A DNA stretch of 64,000 nt, taken from positions 34,432,093-34,496,092 of the forward strand of contig OX637392.1 in NCBI GenBank assembly GCA_951799425.1, written 5' to 3'. The stretch comes from Ilex aquifolium. Lineage: Eukaryota > Streptophyta > Magnoliopsida > Aquifoliales > Aquifoliaceae. Under the pieces are notes generated by a model. The model ran no database searches. It was not told the DNA's origin and worked only from the letters and a program-made list of their open reading frames with translations. Below, in pieces: positions 1-11,732 of this stretch. The position numbers and the translations under genes were made by a program. Each line of letters begins with the position of its first letter. Positions within the stretch are counted from its first letter, which is position 1.

Positions 1-800
1 ACTTCATCGAAAAGTGAAGAGGCAAACACAATTTTTTTAATTTGCTTTGTTAATATAACTCCAATAACAATGAATAAGATGATTTGCTTGTTGGTGAGGA
101 TAATTTATAAATCCTCAATTTGGGGAAGCATTAACTAAATGTTTAGTTACCTGACTTGTAAGTCTTCTGTTTTCAAATGTCGAGATTTGGGGTATAATTG
201 GTGTTTTTTTGAAATGTTAAAACTTTTAGTTGCACTTAAGATTTGAGATATTATTAGTGTTTATTTGAATTTAAATGTTTATGCTTTTGGGTTGCCTTTA
301 AAATTTAAGATATCATTGGTGTTTGTTTCAACTTTAATGTTTAAGCTTTTCGTTGCATTGAATATTTAGTATTTGACAAGTTGGAATTGAACATTCATTA
401 GTAACTAAACTAAATATTTGTTTGGTTTTTTACAATTTGCCTCACTTTGCCTCTCGCCTAGGCCTCAGGTCAACACTGATCAATGTAACTAAGATGCTAT
501 GCTCACGTAGTTATGGAGGTAAACAATTCCATTCATGTTCTTCCACCAACCAATAGAACCTTAAAACCTCTAAAAATTGCTAGATAGTCCAAACCATAGG
601 CAGTTGGAGAATTGCAGTTCTTCAAAATTCTAGAAAGGCTCCATATAAATCAATGGTATCAAGGTCACGGAAGTGGAATGGGGAAAAAGTTTCAAAGTCA
701 CAGTCGATATAGTCAGTAGCATCAACATTGTTACCATTGAAATAAATGTCAACAATTAGCTACCCAAAGAGAAACCAGTGCAAAGCCCAAAAACAAATAT
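1..800. other. No confident gene; RABF2 intron or flank
   Basis: This stretch lies 3' of the last recognisable RABF2 exon (ending at 807 on the minus strand), so it is probably intron sequence. I searched it by eye for the family's next exon (the ETSAK guanine-specificity motif) and did not find it. One minus-strand frame from about 745 to 610 is open for about 44 codons and rich in Asp and Phe (it includes VDIYFNGNN and FETFSPFHFRDLD), but I cannot assign it. The rest is AT-rich and featureless to me. Confidence 0.4.
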
Positions 801-807
801 ACTTGCC
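801..807 (-). promoter_or_regulatory. Probable GC-type 5' splice site after RABF2 exon 5
   Basis: On the minus strand the exon end reads AG|GCAAGT, the classic form of a GC-AG donor. Ending here gives ...KVAAE exactly at a codon boundary, and the family continues with E/D-A, so the fit is good. A GT donor 4 nt further on (A|GTATAT) would change the frame phase and fits the family less well. Confidence 0.55.
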
Positions 808-1042
808 TCTGCTGCCACCTTTCTTGCATCTAGCAAATCCGCTTTATTCCCGGCTAGTGCCATAACCAAGTTCGGATTCCCTTATGCCAAAAAAAAGAAT
901 AGAGATAAGGAATATTAAAAACAAGCTAAAGGGTAAAAAGGGACCAAAGTGCAAAATGACGAGGATGAAATATTGCATGAACTTTTTTTTTTCTTTCCTT
1001 CTCTACGATTTACTATAAAAGAGGGGGTAAAGGGGAAGATAT

Positions 1043-1083
<41 letters not shown>

Positions 1084-4000
1084 GTATCTGAAGAAAAATT
1101 TAGAAAGTAAAACCTACCTTGTGCTTGAAGCTCTTGAACCCATTTTTTTGCTCGTTCAAATGATGCCTACAAAAAATTGCGTTACTACTTTGCTGAAACT
1201 ATGAAATCACATAAAAAGTCAGAAGTACATTAACATACAAAAAAATTTCACTTTATTGACCACCAAATCAGTCATAAATTAATGAGTGAATGCAAACTCC
1301 TACTTGGTGCATAGAGGAGAGGCAGATAATCAGCCTACCAAAAGGGTAAAACAAAATCAATACAAATATACATCACACAGGAAGATTTAAGAATGGAATC
1401 CTGATTTTGACCATCTCCTTTCACCCAAACTGTGGGACCCAATTCATATTGGTCTAGCATCAGCCAGGAGATCTTATCTTACTGTAATAGTAGAACACCG
1501 GAAACATTTTAAAATTCATACGAGTCACTTTCAAACATGGAACATAATTTACCACTGAAGATTAGCATTTTAGGAGTTGGACAGATCTACTACTTTAGCA
1601 GCATGGTTTCAAAAACATCCATGCTTTTCATTTTAAAGGGAAGTGCCTCTTAACGCATTTGATCATAAAGATTTTCCATCATTTAGTTCGTAGATGCACA
1701 TCCAATATCAAGATGAGTACGTACTAGAACACATAGAACATGCTATGCGAGTGAAATCTCGGAAAGAGCACTATTGCAATTACTGAAATAAGTGGGGGAA
1801 TCCACGTAAGTAGTCGGGGAGCTGCGGTTACAAAACATGAACTCAGAAAATCTCCTATCTCAAATATCAGGAGTCACCTCAGTAATAGGGATCAATGGTG
1901 AGTTTTTCAGGTCATGATGGTTATTTTTTGAGAAGAAAAGGATTATCTAAATGTGGTGACACCACACCACTCTAATCTCCCCCTAAATGATGCAACATGA
2001 ATATACATTACTATATGTTTCAAGCAAACCTCGAGTTATTGCCATGGGCTATGTTGCTGTAAACCAAGTTACTCGAGCCCTTTCGTCTTTACTAACTCCA
2101 TTCTAGTAGAATTGTTGTCTTGTCCATCCATCACTTCAGACATCATGGCGAAAAGTGTAGAGTCATATTAGGGATACATCTATATCAGATCAAGCTTGTC
2201 ATTTAATAAACATCATCGTGTGTCCTGTAAGTCCAAGGCCTGTAATCATGTTTCTAGTCTTTTTGATCTTATTCATTTTGATGCATGGAGTCCAATAAAG
2301 CACACTTCTGTTGATAGATATTGTTGCTGGGGCATTTGCAGATAATCATTCTCGTAGGATATGGTTGTTTTTTATGAGCCCACTTTAAGTAATTTTCTAT
2401 ATTTCAGACATTCTGCATAGAGATTAAAACTCAATTTGACTGTTGCATCCGTACTTTAAGTTCTGATTATGTCACAGAACATCTTTCTCTTTTAACTCTT
2501 CTTTTCAGACAAAGACATTATTTCATCTACCGTATTGTCTTCAGACACCATCACAAAATGGTGTTCTGGAACGTAAAAACTCATCAGTTATTGGAAGTAA
2601 CTAGAGTTTCTCTGTTCCATATGCATGTCCCTAAACATTTTTTGGAGTGATGTTGTCCTTACCGCATGCTACCTCAAATCACACACCTTTTTTTGTCTTA
2701 CATGGAACATCTCACCTGTTCTGTTTCCTAATTTGGTTTCATTCCCTATTCCTCATCCTACTCTTGGTTGTGTTTTCTATACGCAAAACTCAATCCTGGC
2801 TTAGATAGTTTGATCCCCGTGCTACTGTGTATTTTTTGTTGTATTTTCGACCTTAGAAAGGCTATCAGTGTTGCAATCCTACTCTTCGACACTCTCACTA
2901 GTATTGATGCCACATTTTGTGAGTCTATACCATATTTCTTTGTAATACATTCTATGTCTTGTTCTACATCCTCTCCCACAATCTTTGCTCTCCCCAAGTA
3001 GTATCCTCTCTCCTTTACATCTTTTTCCCCCTTCAACTTTAGGCTCTCCACCATTGTAACATTCTGCTCCATTACCAATCTACGCTCGCCACTCAAGACC
3101 ACCAGCAACAGTGCCTCCATCTTAAGAGTGCTCAAGGGAGAATCACATTGAGGATCATTATCCTCTTCATCAACAGTGAAGTCCCAAGCTTAAGAATTTG
3201 GAAGAAAATCACTCGACAGCTTTGGGCATTATTCTTTTGAGGTATAATTGCTAAACATGTTTACTCTGAGACACATATTCTACCACACTTGATCTCTCAC
3301 ACACAAATGTTGGAAGGCTTGGCTCACAGTGAGCCTCTAAGTCCTAGTGAGATTATATTGTAACATTGAGTTGTTGAAGTGGAAGAGGTTAAGGGTGAGT
3401 GTAAGGAAAACCCATTAGAGGAAATAGGAGGTTAAGGGTGAGCCTATTGAGAACCCATATTGTGGAATTGTTTGTTGGTATTTTGGTTGTAGGTTAGCCT
3501 AGGCATAAAACCTTCACCAAATCTTTGGTAAGTGCCTTGGAAGGGCTTGCCTAGGTTGGTTAGTGAATTGACCGTGTTGTGATCAACAAAGTTAGTTGGG
3601 GTGAATGGTGAACCTAACAAAACCCCTAATAGTGAAGTAAGCCTTAACCAATGTGGTTGAGAAGAGTGAATGTAGGCTAAAGGGTTAGCCGAACCACTAT
3701 ACCTTGCTGTGTTCATTTGTGGCATGCTTTAGTGTATAGGTTGAATGCTTTATATGTTTTAATGATCAAGTTCATAAATTGTAAGTTGAATGCTTGAATA
3801 TTGACGAACTTTATGAATGTTGGTATTTATAGTTGAACCAGCAGGTGGTTGACTGTTTGGCCACATTAACTGTAGTGTTGCACTTAAATTGAACAAACAA
3901 ATTTGTTGATTTACTATTCTAGTTAATAAAAGTGTAAAGTCAAATCAATTGGAACAAAAACATAACAAATTGGCAGATTCTATAGCATAGCCAATCAGCC

Positions 4001-4769
4001 AGCTCCCAGTAGGTCACAGGAGGGTCAATATACCAATTTCGGTTTAAATTGATCAAGCTTGGAATTAATCACATATCCCTCACACCATTCACAAAATTGT
4101 ATCGTATCTGAAAAGTGAGTAGAAATTGTAAAAAAGAATAGCTGTCTAATTAGTCATGAAGTGACCTTATGGACTTAAACCAAGTAAAAAATTGGCGGTC
4201 CTTTCACCCCCACCACCTCTAGGACCTGACAGTGTACACTGTGAAATCTAATCTCAATGGCTCTGTAGAACACTTGGAGGCTCACTCACTTGATCGAAAA
4301 GGGTTACACACAGACCTACAGTGTTGACTATGGATTGGTCCTTTATTCAGTTGGATGTCATAAATGTCTTCTCACGTAATGCTACGTCTTCCTCATGATG
4401 ACATAGTTGATGAGGTCTATTGGAGCTAAGAATCACCAACACGCTATTTTCCCTCGCATATTGTTGTCCTACACGTCTGGGATATAGATGCGTTAGAAAA
4501 CATCTTAAACATGTGTTTGATACAACAAAAATTGCATCCATTTTTTTTTATTTAAATGAATATCGGACACGTAGGTAAATGTTTGCTCCAGCTAATTAGA
4601 AAGTAACTCTCACATTTTGTATTGCTGGCAGGTGGGGTAGATGAAGACACAATACCATCGATGGCAACCTTGACTAAAATACGACCACACCATATAGCAC
4701 TGAAGATTTCACAAAGATACATTTTAGAGGGCGATGTTGCCAATGTTTTTACAGAGAGAAACGCCGGCA

Positions 4770-4800
<31 letters not shown>

Positions 4801-7800
4801 AACTTAAACGGAAGAGATGTTTCTGAGATGTTATGTTTTTTTTTCCCCGTAAATATGTTCAGCATTACAAAAATACCCCTTAAATCAAACCATTGCCATG
4901 GGCACTCTATGATTGTTCTACCAGATTTTCTCTTATCAACTTATCCACCATTTGAAGTGATTATTGTTCATTGTATTTGATGGTTTGACTTGGTAAGGAT
5001 AATATATTCATTGGACTTTTGTTTGATCCAATAGACTTTATGCGTGAATTGTATTTCGGGCACATTTAAGCTGCATGCATATATATTTTATCCTGAATTT
5101 AGACATATATTTGAGCCAAGTTTGTAAACTCAAGATTAGATAACAAAATATGTGTTGGACCAGATATTAAGTCAAGGTTAGGAAAAGCACGCATTGGGCC
5201 GAATTTATGAACATCGTCCTATAAAATATATACATAAATCTATTTAACATGTCCGTGACCTATTTGTGTACTACTTTTTTGAAAAGCATCATGTTTGTGT
5301 GTCTATGCAGGGTCGTATCCAGGTCCCCTATCTGTGCTTCTGAGATATGAAGCACCACATTTGCGGCTCAATAGGAGTATCATGATAGTGTTTGAATGTT
5401 AAAGGAGGTCCCGTATAGTTTAAACATTGACCGAGAACATGATTTGAAAAGTTTCCCATCGCAATACTAGTATTGGATTGAGTATGTGCCAAATAGATCA
5501 TTAAGTTTTATCAATATATATTCATATTACGTTATTCTCATAGTCTCGAGCCATTGCTAAGCTAAGAAGTACGGATACGGACACAAGACACATATACAAC
5601 ATGACATGGATACCCAGACATTTCTCAAAAAAGTAAGATAAAGACACGTTGGGGACATGCTACAGATAATTGTGTTTTATATATAAAATAATATAATTTA
5701 TTACAAATATAGTAATAATGATGTTATTTATAAAATAAATCAGTATTTTATGATACATAAATGTTATGTGTAGTTATCTAGTATGAATTTTTAGACTAAC
5801 ATCATAATAGTTAATAATCATCAATTTTTTCATAGTCGTGTACCAACTATATATAATTTAAATGATTACTCTCATTTTCTCAATTCTTCTTTTGTAAATC
5901 TTTTATGTATCTTTTACTTTTGTTATTATATTTTAAGTACAACTTTAACATATCTAGTCATGGTAATTATATGTTCTCTCGTAGTATAAGATACTTATTA
6001 GTCAAAGTTTTAAATTTTGTTAATCACATATCAACACATGTTTATTATTTAATAGTAAACACATTCTAAAGAAATGTCAGACACATAACAAAAAAAGTGT
6101 CAAACACGTGTCTGAAATTAAAATTTTATCATTTAATTATGGACACGTATAAAAAGAATATTAGACACATATCCGAGAGTGTCTGGAGAGTGTCAGTGTC
6201 CGACACGGATAAATCACTTTCTTGAAAATGTATGTGCTTCATAGTTGCTAAGCTTACAAACAAGGTTTCGTACCAAGGATTTGGGCAAGCTTGTATGTTT
6301 TCTTGGTATTGAATTTGCAAAAACTGGCATTAGGCTATCACAAAGAAAAGATGTCCTTCCAGTAAAAAAGAAACAAGACTATTAAGAGTTGACAACCAAT
6401 ATATACTTTTATGTATCCTAATCGCAAACTTATTATAAATAAAGGTAAATTAATTGAAAATCCATGGTGAGACTATCACATAATGTGAAAATGAAATTAT
6501 CTTTTTCCTACATGGCATGATGTCTCATATATAGATAGTGTGATGAGTCAATTTAAGGGGTGCTCCTTAGGTAGCACATTGGGATGATATTACTTGTGTC
6601 ATTCGATGCCTTAAGAGAGGCCCTAGACGTGGACTACAGTATTAGTGGAATGGCCACCTTATACTGGAAAGATTGACAGATGTTGATTGGGCTAGTGTTC
6701 GTTCAAGTAGAAGCTCTACGACAAGCTATGAAGCGAAATACTTCACCAAGTTTCGGAGTATTCACATCCAATACATTTCATATATGGATACACCTCGGAT
6801 ATGATTTCACATACGGATACACCTTGGATAGGGTCGAGTACATATTGGATATGGTCTTATATCGCTTGAATATTTTCTAAATACTTTTAAAATTTGGATA
6901 TGTTTGGGATACTCCAAGTGCCTGTGATTAATATGTTTTTGAGACAAATGTTTAGGATACCTCATAACTAAATAGATGATTTTTATTTTTTAATATTGTC
7001 CATTGAAGTAAATAACTAAAATATATGAAACAAATAATTTAAAGCAAAGTATGTGTGCTCCTTGCAATGAAAAAAAATATATAATTTTCACCTTAAAATG
7101 ACTGATTTATCAAGTATATTACTTGTTGAACAAGGTGCTCTTATAATATGCCATTACTCTCAAATAAAATGTGACTTCATTTAGAAAGTGAAAGAAAAGG
7201 ACTGACTTGAATATATTATAATAATTTGCTATACGCTTGATTTTAGATGAGTTGTCTATTGAAATACCTAAATAATGAAATTTATATTACTCTTTGGTTA
7301 ATTAGGACTTATGGAACTGTATAATATATGTAGTATAAAATAGATTTACTTCAAGGAATGCTAATTTTTTAACCATATATCGAGAAATGAATATTATAAA
7401 ATTTGTGAAATACATATATTTATTGACATATCTTCTTGTCTCCGTAAACTTTTATTTTTATATTTTGCCAAATAGCCATATCTGCATCATGTGATATCCA
7501 CAAACCACATTCGTATCTATACTTCCTAGACTTTAATCTTTTTGGCTAGGGGGGAGGAGGTGTAATTAAGTTACGTGAAAGAATAAAAAAACTGGCCTTG
7601 GTAACCGAAATCTCTTTCTTTTTTTTAACAAACTATTACTTTAACATGTAACCACTACGAAGAGTTCATGTTGATACGGCTAAGAACAATGTAAAACCAA
7701 TGCCTAAAGTTCCACAATCATTTTGTTTCTTTTTATGTAAATGGCCATGGCAGGAAGTTGGAGTTGCATGGATTATTTATTGTAGTGGTGGTCCTGGAGA

Positions 7801-10800
7801 TGGATTTTTTCATTGTGGTGGCTGATTAATTTATTGTGGTGGTGACGGTGAAAGACAGAGAATTAATTGAATTGAACTTTAATTAGAATTAACTGTGCAT
7901 TTTATATATATGGGACTATGTTAGTCATTTTGTGAATACCACTAACAGGACAGTGCATACTAATCCAAAAACACATTGTGGTTATGTGATTACATTGACC
8001 ATAACGAGTTAAGGTGCAACAACCCCAACCACACGAATAAAATGAATTTTACCTCAAAATAATCTCAACAATCGGAGCCAAAACTATAACATTGAAAAAT
8101 GGGAAGAATATGGCTTATAAACATATTAGAGATCGTACAACAGCCCACATAATTGACAACTCGGCTTCACCTCCTTTATCTCCTCAACTTCCTCTTACTT
8201 TGCCCTTGATCCAAAGTCGCGAAATTGGTCATCAACTTAGAGTTGCTAATACAAATTATTCGCGGTGTCACGGCATGTTATCAGTATATATGCACAAAAT
8301 GCTAGATAGAAGACTCAAAATATTCTGAAAAAAAAAAAATTTATGAAAAATTCTAAAAAATTTAACCTACATCCATGCATCGTATGTTCAAAATATATCA
8401 TTTAACACATTAAACATTGGAAAAATTAAAGGTAAGGGCACTACCAATAATAATCATTAAGCAATTAAGCATTAAATAGGTGGTACTATTATTACTTTGA
8501 ACATATTAGTATTCAATTTAAAAAAAAAATTTAATTAAAATGACAAAAAATAAATAGTTTAACTATGAATTGTAAATCTAAATGTAATTTCAACATTAAT
8601 TCTAAAGATTCAAAACATTTCAAAATATAACTGCATTAAACATATAAAAGTATTCTTTTTTAGTCTAGGATTCTAGAGTACTCATTTCTAGAGTAAGACT
8701 CCTAGACGAAAACAAAGAATCTAGTTTGGGGGGGGAGGGGAGGGGAGGGAGATAGACTGGGCAATGGGACACGACAGATGTAGAGAGAGACACTGTGAGA
8801 TGAGAGGGAACACCATCAGAGAGATCATCTGCTACTTGTTGGGTCTGAGCGAATATTAAGAAGAAGAATTGGAAGGGTTTCTCCCCTTCGCAAAGGCAAT
8901 TGGTTCACCATATACAGGTTTTGTCTTGAAAATTTTTCAATATCTTCTTCCTTTAATGTAATTGCAAAAAGAGGAATTATTTAGGGTTACCAATTTTTTC
9001 TTCCCTTCGGTCTCTTGTTTTCTTCTATCTTTCTTTTTCTTTGGATGCTGGTGGCAGTCTGCGATTTGGTCTAGACAATTTCGAGAATTGCTTTGATTCA
9101 GCATTAACTCGCCCAAGTTTGGTCTAAGATTATCCGAGTCGGTCCAAGTTGAACGAGTCGTAACCAAGTCAGTACCGATTCAGCTGAGTATCGTGATATT
9201 CCCGTGTCGTGTCTCATTATCTAATCAGAGGTTGTTGAGCCGTGAAGGACTCAGCCAATACTTTAAACCTTGACTCCACCTTTTTCTCCTCCCTTTATAT
9301 ATATGTTGAACCATTTAGGTATCTCTCTTGTTTGCAATCCAAGAATTGCTCCAATAACCTTTTTTCAAAGAAAGAATTCAGAATTTCTACATATTCCAGT
9401 GTTATTTTGGACAATCTTTTCCACATTTACAAGGATGTGTCATAACCCAACCTTAGGTGACTGTAAGGCTTGTGCCCATAATGTCCAACAGGTGTTAGCT
9501 ACATTTTGATAAAAAAAAAGAATTCAACCTGGGAAGTAATATCATCGAGGCTCATCCAAATGATTAAAACAAACTGACAACCTGCAATATAGATTTTCTT
9601 ATTCAGCCTTGACTTCTTAAGTTTGCGTACTTGCAATCTTCTTGGAGAAAGCATTTTCATAAGGGATCCGTCGAGTTATATTGGATTCAGCCGATACTTT
9701 GAACCTTGACTCCACCTCCTTCTCTTCCCTTTCTACTTAAGCTATGAACCTTTATGTATCTCTCTGGTTTGTAATTTAAGAATTGCTTGAATACCCTTTT
9801 TCAAATTGTTATTTTGGGTGATCTTTTCCACATTTACAAAGAGGTGTCATAACCCAACCATAGGTGCCTGTAAGGCTTGTGCCCACAATGTCCAACAGGC
9901 GTAAGCTACAGTTTGATAAAAATAGAATTCAACCAGGGAGGTAATATCATTGAGGCTCATCCAAATGATTAAAACAAACTGACAACCTGCAATATAGATT
10001 TTCTTATTCAGCCTGAACTCCTTAAGTATGCAGGTACTTGCAATCTTCTTTTAGAAAGCTTTTTCATAAGAGATCTGACTATACTATCAGATAATAGTAA
10101 GGTCATCCATGAAAATACTGCCATATGGTCAATCTAAACCAACAAAACCTCAATGAACCCAAATATTAGAACTCAATGATGACCAGTCACAAAGAGATTT
10201 TGGAAATGTTCAAGAATAAGGAAACACATTGAAGTTACAAATGGTAGGCAGGCTTGCCCAGTCAGGCGCTTAACTTTTGGGGCCCAAGCATGATGATGAA
10301 GAAACCACGCAGCAGGTTCGTGAGAAGTGAGAACTTACTTGATTCGTTATATCATACACAATTATTGCTGCAGCAGCTCCTCTATAATACATTGGAGCTA
10401 AGCTATGGTATCTCTCTTGACCAGCTGTATCCCATATTTCAAATTTTACAGTTGCATCATTTACTGCCAATGTTTGTGAGAAAAAGGCAGCACCTATTGT
10501 TGATTCCTACACATCATAAAACAAAGGTCAACCACGAAAATCCAAATACAAAACCTCAAGTCATGGAACTTAAAACACCAAAATCCATAGTAAGACCAAC
10601 CTGAAATTCAACAAACTGTCCTTTAACAAAACGCAACACCAAACTAGATTTTCCAGCTCCAACATCTCCAAGCAGCACCTGAAACACAACCCAAATGTCA
10701 TCCACCTTAGAAGAAAAGAAATCTAGCTGAAAGGAATTAGAGCTGACTATTAAAGACAATTTCTATTGGGAAAAGGTCGGAAGGCTAAATCATAGCAAAA

Positions 10801-11479
10801 AATTGAAAGCAAATAGTGCAGGGAAAATTGATGGCATAACTAGCTAAATTTATCCAAAGTATCAAATTCAGTCCAAGTTGAGGACAGAACCAATTAAAGA
10901 GGTTAAACAAAGCAGAAAAGTAAAGACAGTAACCTCAAGCTACAAAGCAAAAGCAGTAAGCAACAGAAACACCAGAAATTACAAAAGATTGCATGTCTAA
11001 TCACAATATTAGATTCAATCTTTTTGATCAATAATTAACATCAACCCAAATCTAAACATGAAAAGAATTTTTGAGCCCAAAGAAAAGATGCCAAATTGAG
11101 CAAAAAAAAAACCCCTTCCAATCTTGTGCTTTAAGTCAACAGTACATATGTCGAATTGAGATAAAGTTTTCTACCCAAAGCACATAACTATCTATTTCAT
11201 GATCATTGCTGAAGAACAGCTAACCCAAAATCCGTACTACCACATCAGAAGTTCAATCTGAAATCCACAGTTAGCATAAAACGGATTGACATTTCAGAAC
11301 AGCAAATCAAAACCGTTGTGAACGAACGAATAACAACATCAGAATTGACCCAAACAGAATGCATCAACCAATTTGGGTGTCTTTAAACAAAAAATCAACA
11401 CAAACGAAGCAAACCAAAAACTAAAACTAAAAGCACCCACCAATTTGGCGTTGATGTTCTGGTTTCCACTTGTGGCCAT
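807..11479 (-). CDS. RABF2: RAB5-type small GTPase (RABF2/RHA1-ARA7 class), exons 1-5, 3' end missing
   Basis: Plant RAB5 GTPases cycle between GDP and GTP and direct endosomal and pre-vacuolar traffic. Five minus-strand exons join in frame: 11479..11441 (13 codons from ATG, starting [13 protein letters not shown]), 10678..10601 (26 codons, P-loop GDVGAGKS), 10506..10339 (56 codons, effector STIGAAFF and switch II WDTAGQE), 1166..1118 (ASFERAKKW), and 880..807 ([11 protein letters not shown], then NKAD, ending KVAAE). The junctions match the usual plant RAB5 sequence without gap or overlap. About 136 of the usual roughly 200 residues are present; the ETSAK motif and the C-terminal prenylation Cys are not in the window. 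Introns 1-3 and the intron 4 donor are canonical GT; the intron after exon 5 seems to use a GC donor. Intron 3 is about 9.2 kb and full of repeats. No stop or frameshift is seen, so the gene is probably functional and continues left; a 3'-truncated copy is not excluded. Confidence 0.9.
1039..1083. repeat. Compound microsatellite (AT)n(AG)n
   Basis: An AT dinucleotide run passes directly into an AG run inside RABF2 intron 4 (between exons 4 and 5). On the transcribed strand it reads (CT)n then (AT)n. It should vary in length between individuals. Confidence 0.9.
2196..3010 (+). pseudogene. Ty1/copia integrase remnant
   Basis: Shifting plus-strand frames spell a copia integrase core: [10 protein letters not shown], then [13 protein letters not shown] (first Asp region), an NHSRR-like stretch with broken frame, then [12 protein letters not shown] (Glu region), [11 protein letters not shown], and [12 protein letters not shown] followed by the variable [13 protein letters not shown] segment. 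Several frameshifts and stops interrupt it. It lies antisense inside the host intron. About 3 kb downstream the same strand carries the RT and RNase H end, so both pieces probably come from one broken element. Confidence 0.8.
3011..5545. other. Unassigned intronic sequence between copia pieces
   Basis: No convincing coding frame is seen. 3300-3720 is relatively G-rich with repeated GGTTAAGGGTGAG-like and GGTTAGCC-like words and looks like old repeat sequence. Small open frames near 4347-4807 run into a microsatellite and match nothing I recognise. Confidence 0.4.
4771..4796. repeat. (GA)n microsatellite
   Basis: An uninterrupted run of about 13 GA dinucleotides in RABF2 intron 3. Confidence 0.9.
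5552..6256. mobile_element. Possible TIR repeat with GGACAC/GTGTC ends
   Basis: The left end reads TTGCTAAGCTAAGAAGTACG followed by GATACGGACAC. The right end, reverse complemented, reads AGCTTAGCAACTATGAAGCA followed by CATAC, and further in CCGTGTCGGACAC. The interior is AT-rich with many GACAC and GTGTC words. It lies immediately before the copia RT remnant, which would explain how that element was split. The ends match imperfectly and no target duplication is clear. Confidence 0.4.
6257..6740 (+). pseudogene. Ty1/copia reverse transcriptase end and RNase H remnant
   Basis: The plus strand reads [18 protein letters not shown] and [11 protein letters not shown] (end of copia RT). After frame breaks come [15 protein letters not shown] with RRGLQY, a stop, then [19 protein letters not shown], which is the copia RNase H signature region. 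At least one stop and several frame changes are visible. This is probably the 3' part of the element whose integrase lies at 2.2-3.0 kb. Confidence 0.8.
6741..9240. other. Unassigned AT-rich intron sequence
   Basis: 6780-6900 repeats GGATA(C/T) words such as GGATACACC and GGATATG. The stretch near 7450-7530 contains related words in opposite orientation, so a second decayed inverted repeat is possible. 8650-8900 is purine-rich. Small open frames (for example 8092-8328 and 8937-9167) match no family I know. No gene is called. Confidence 0.35.
8728..8749 (+). other. G-quadruplex-type G tract
   Basis: Four or more G tracts in a row (G8-A-G4-A-G4-A-G3). This satisfies the simple quadruplex pattern on the plus strand. 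In the RABF2 transcript the same stretch is C-rich. Confidence 0.7.
9247..10077. repeat. Tandem direct duplication, two copies of about 0.4 kb
   Basis: Copy 1 (about 9247-9672) and copy 2 (about 9684-10077) share CTTGACTCCACCT, the stretch from GTCATAACCCAACC to TGTCCAACAGG, and the stretch from ATCCAAATGATT to TTCTTATTCAGCC. Differences are scattered substitutions and small indels; copy 2 lacks a short piece near 9780-9800. Both copies lie in RABF2 intron 3 close to exon 3. Confidence 0.85.
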
Positions 11480-11732
11480 GGCTTTAATTTATTCAACTGA
11501 AAACGCAGATCAGATTATACAGCAAATGCAATTTGTATGGAAAATTTAAGAGGGCTTTAGTTTTTCAAGGTTGGGTTGAGAAAAGGAAAAGGGGTTGACG
11601 CGCGGCACAAACGCAAAAAGGAAATTCAACCAACCTCCCTGCCTCTCTCTCTCACTCTCTCTCTCAAGGAATAGCACTGCTATTTTCTGTGGAAATTTTC
11701 AGGTACAGTAATATTGCTGTGCAATAATAATA
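11480..11732 (-). promoter_or_regulatory. RABF2 5' leader/promoter with GA tract
   Basis: Upstream of the RABF2 ATG, a CT-rich tract at about 11641-11665 reads as (GA)n on the sense strand, as is common in plant 5' leaders and proximal promoters. A MITE-like element begins about 250 bp from the ATG (11733), so the native proximal promoter is short or overlaps it. No clear TATA box was chosen. Confidence 0.4.

Larger units (their letters stand above)
1167..10338 (-). other. RABF2 intron 3, about 9.2 kb, repeat-filled
   Basis: The borders are GTAAGT at the exon 3 end (10338) and TTTTTTGTAG before exon 4 (1167-1170). The intron carries copia remnants in antisense orientation, a possible TIR element near 5.55-6.26 kb, a GA microsatellite, a G-rich tract and a 0.4-kb direct duplication. 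The exons on either side are intact and in phase, which argues that the intron is removed despite its load. Confidence 0.75.

Noticed and set aside
2758..3135. Minus-strand 125-codon frame
   Set aside because: It is opposite a plus-strand stretch that reads as the end of copia integrase ([13 protein letters not shown]), and the minus-strand peptide has no recognisable domain.
10254..10604. Plus-strand 116-codon frame
   Set aside because: It lies opposite RABF2 exon 3, whose codons account for the lack of stops.
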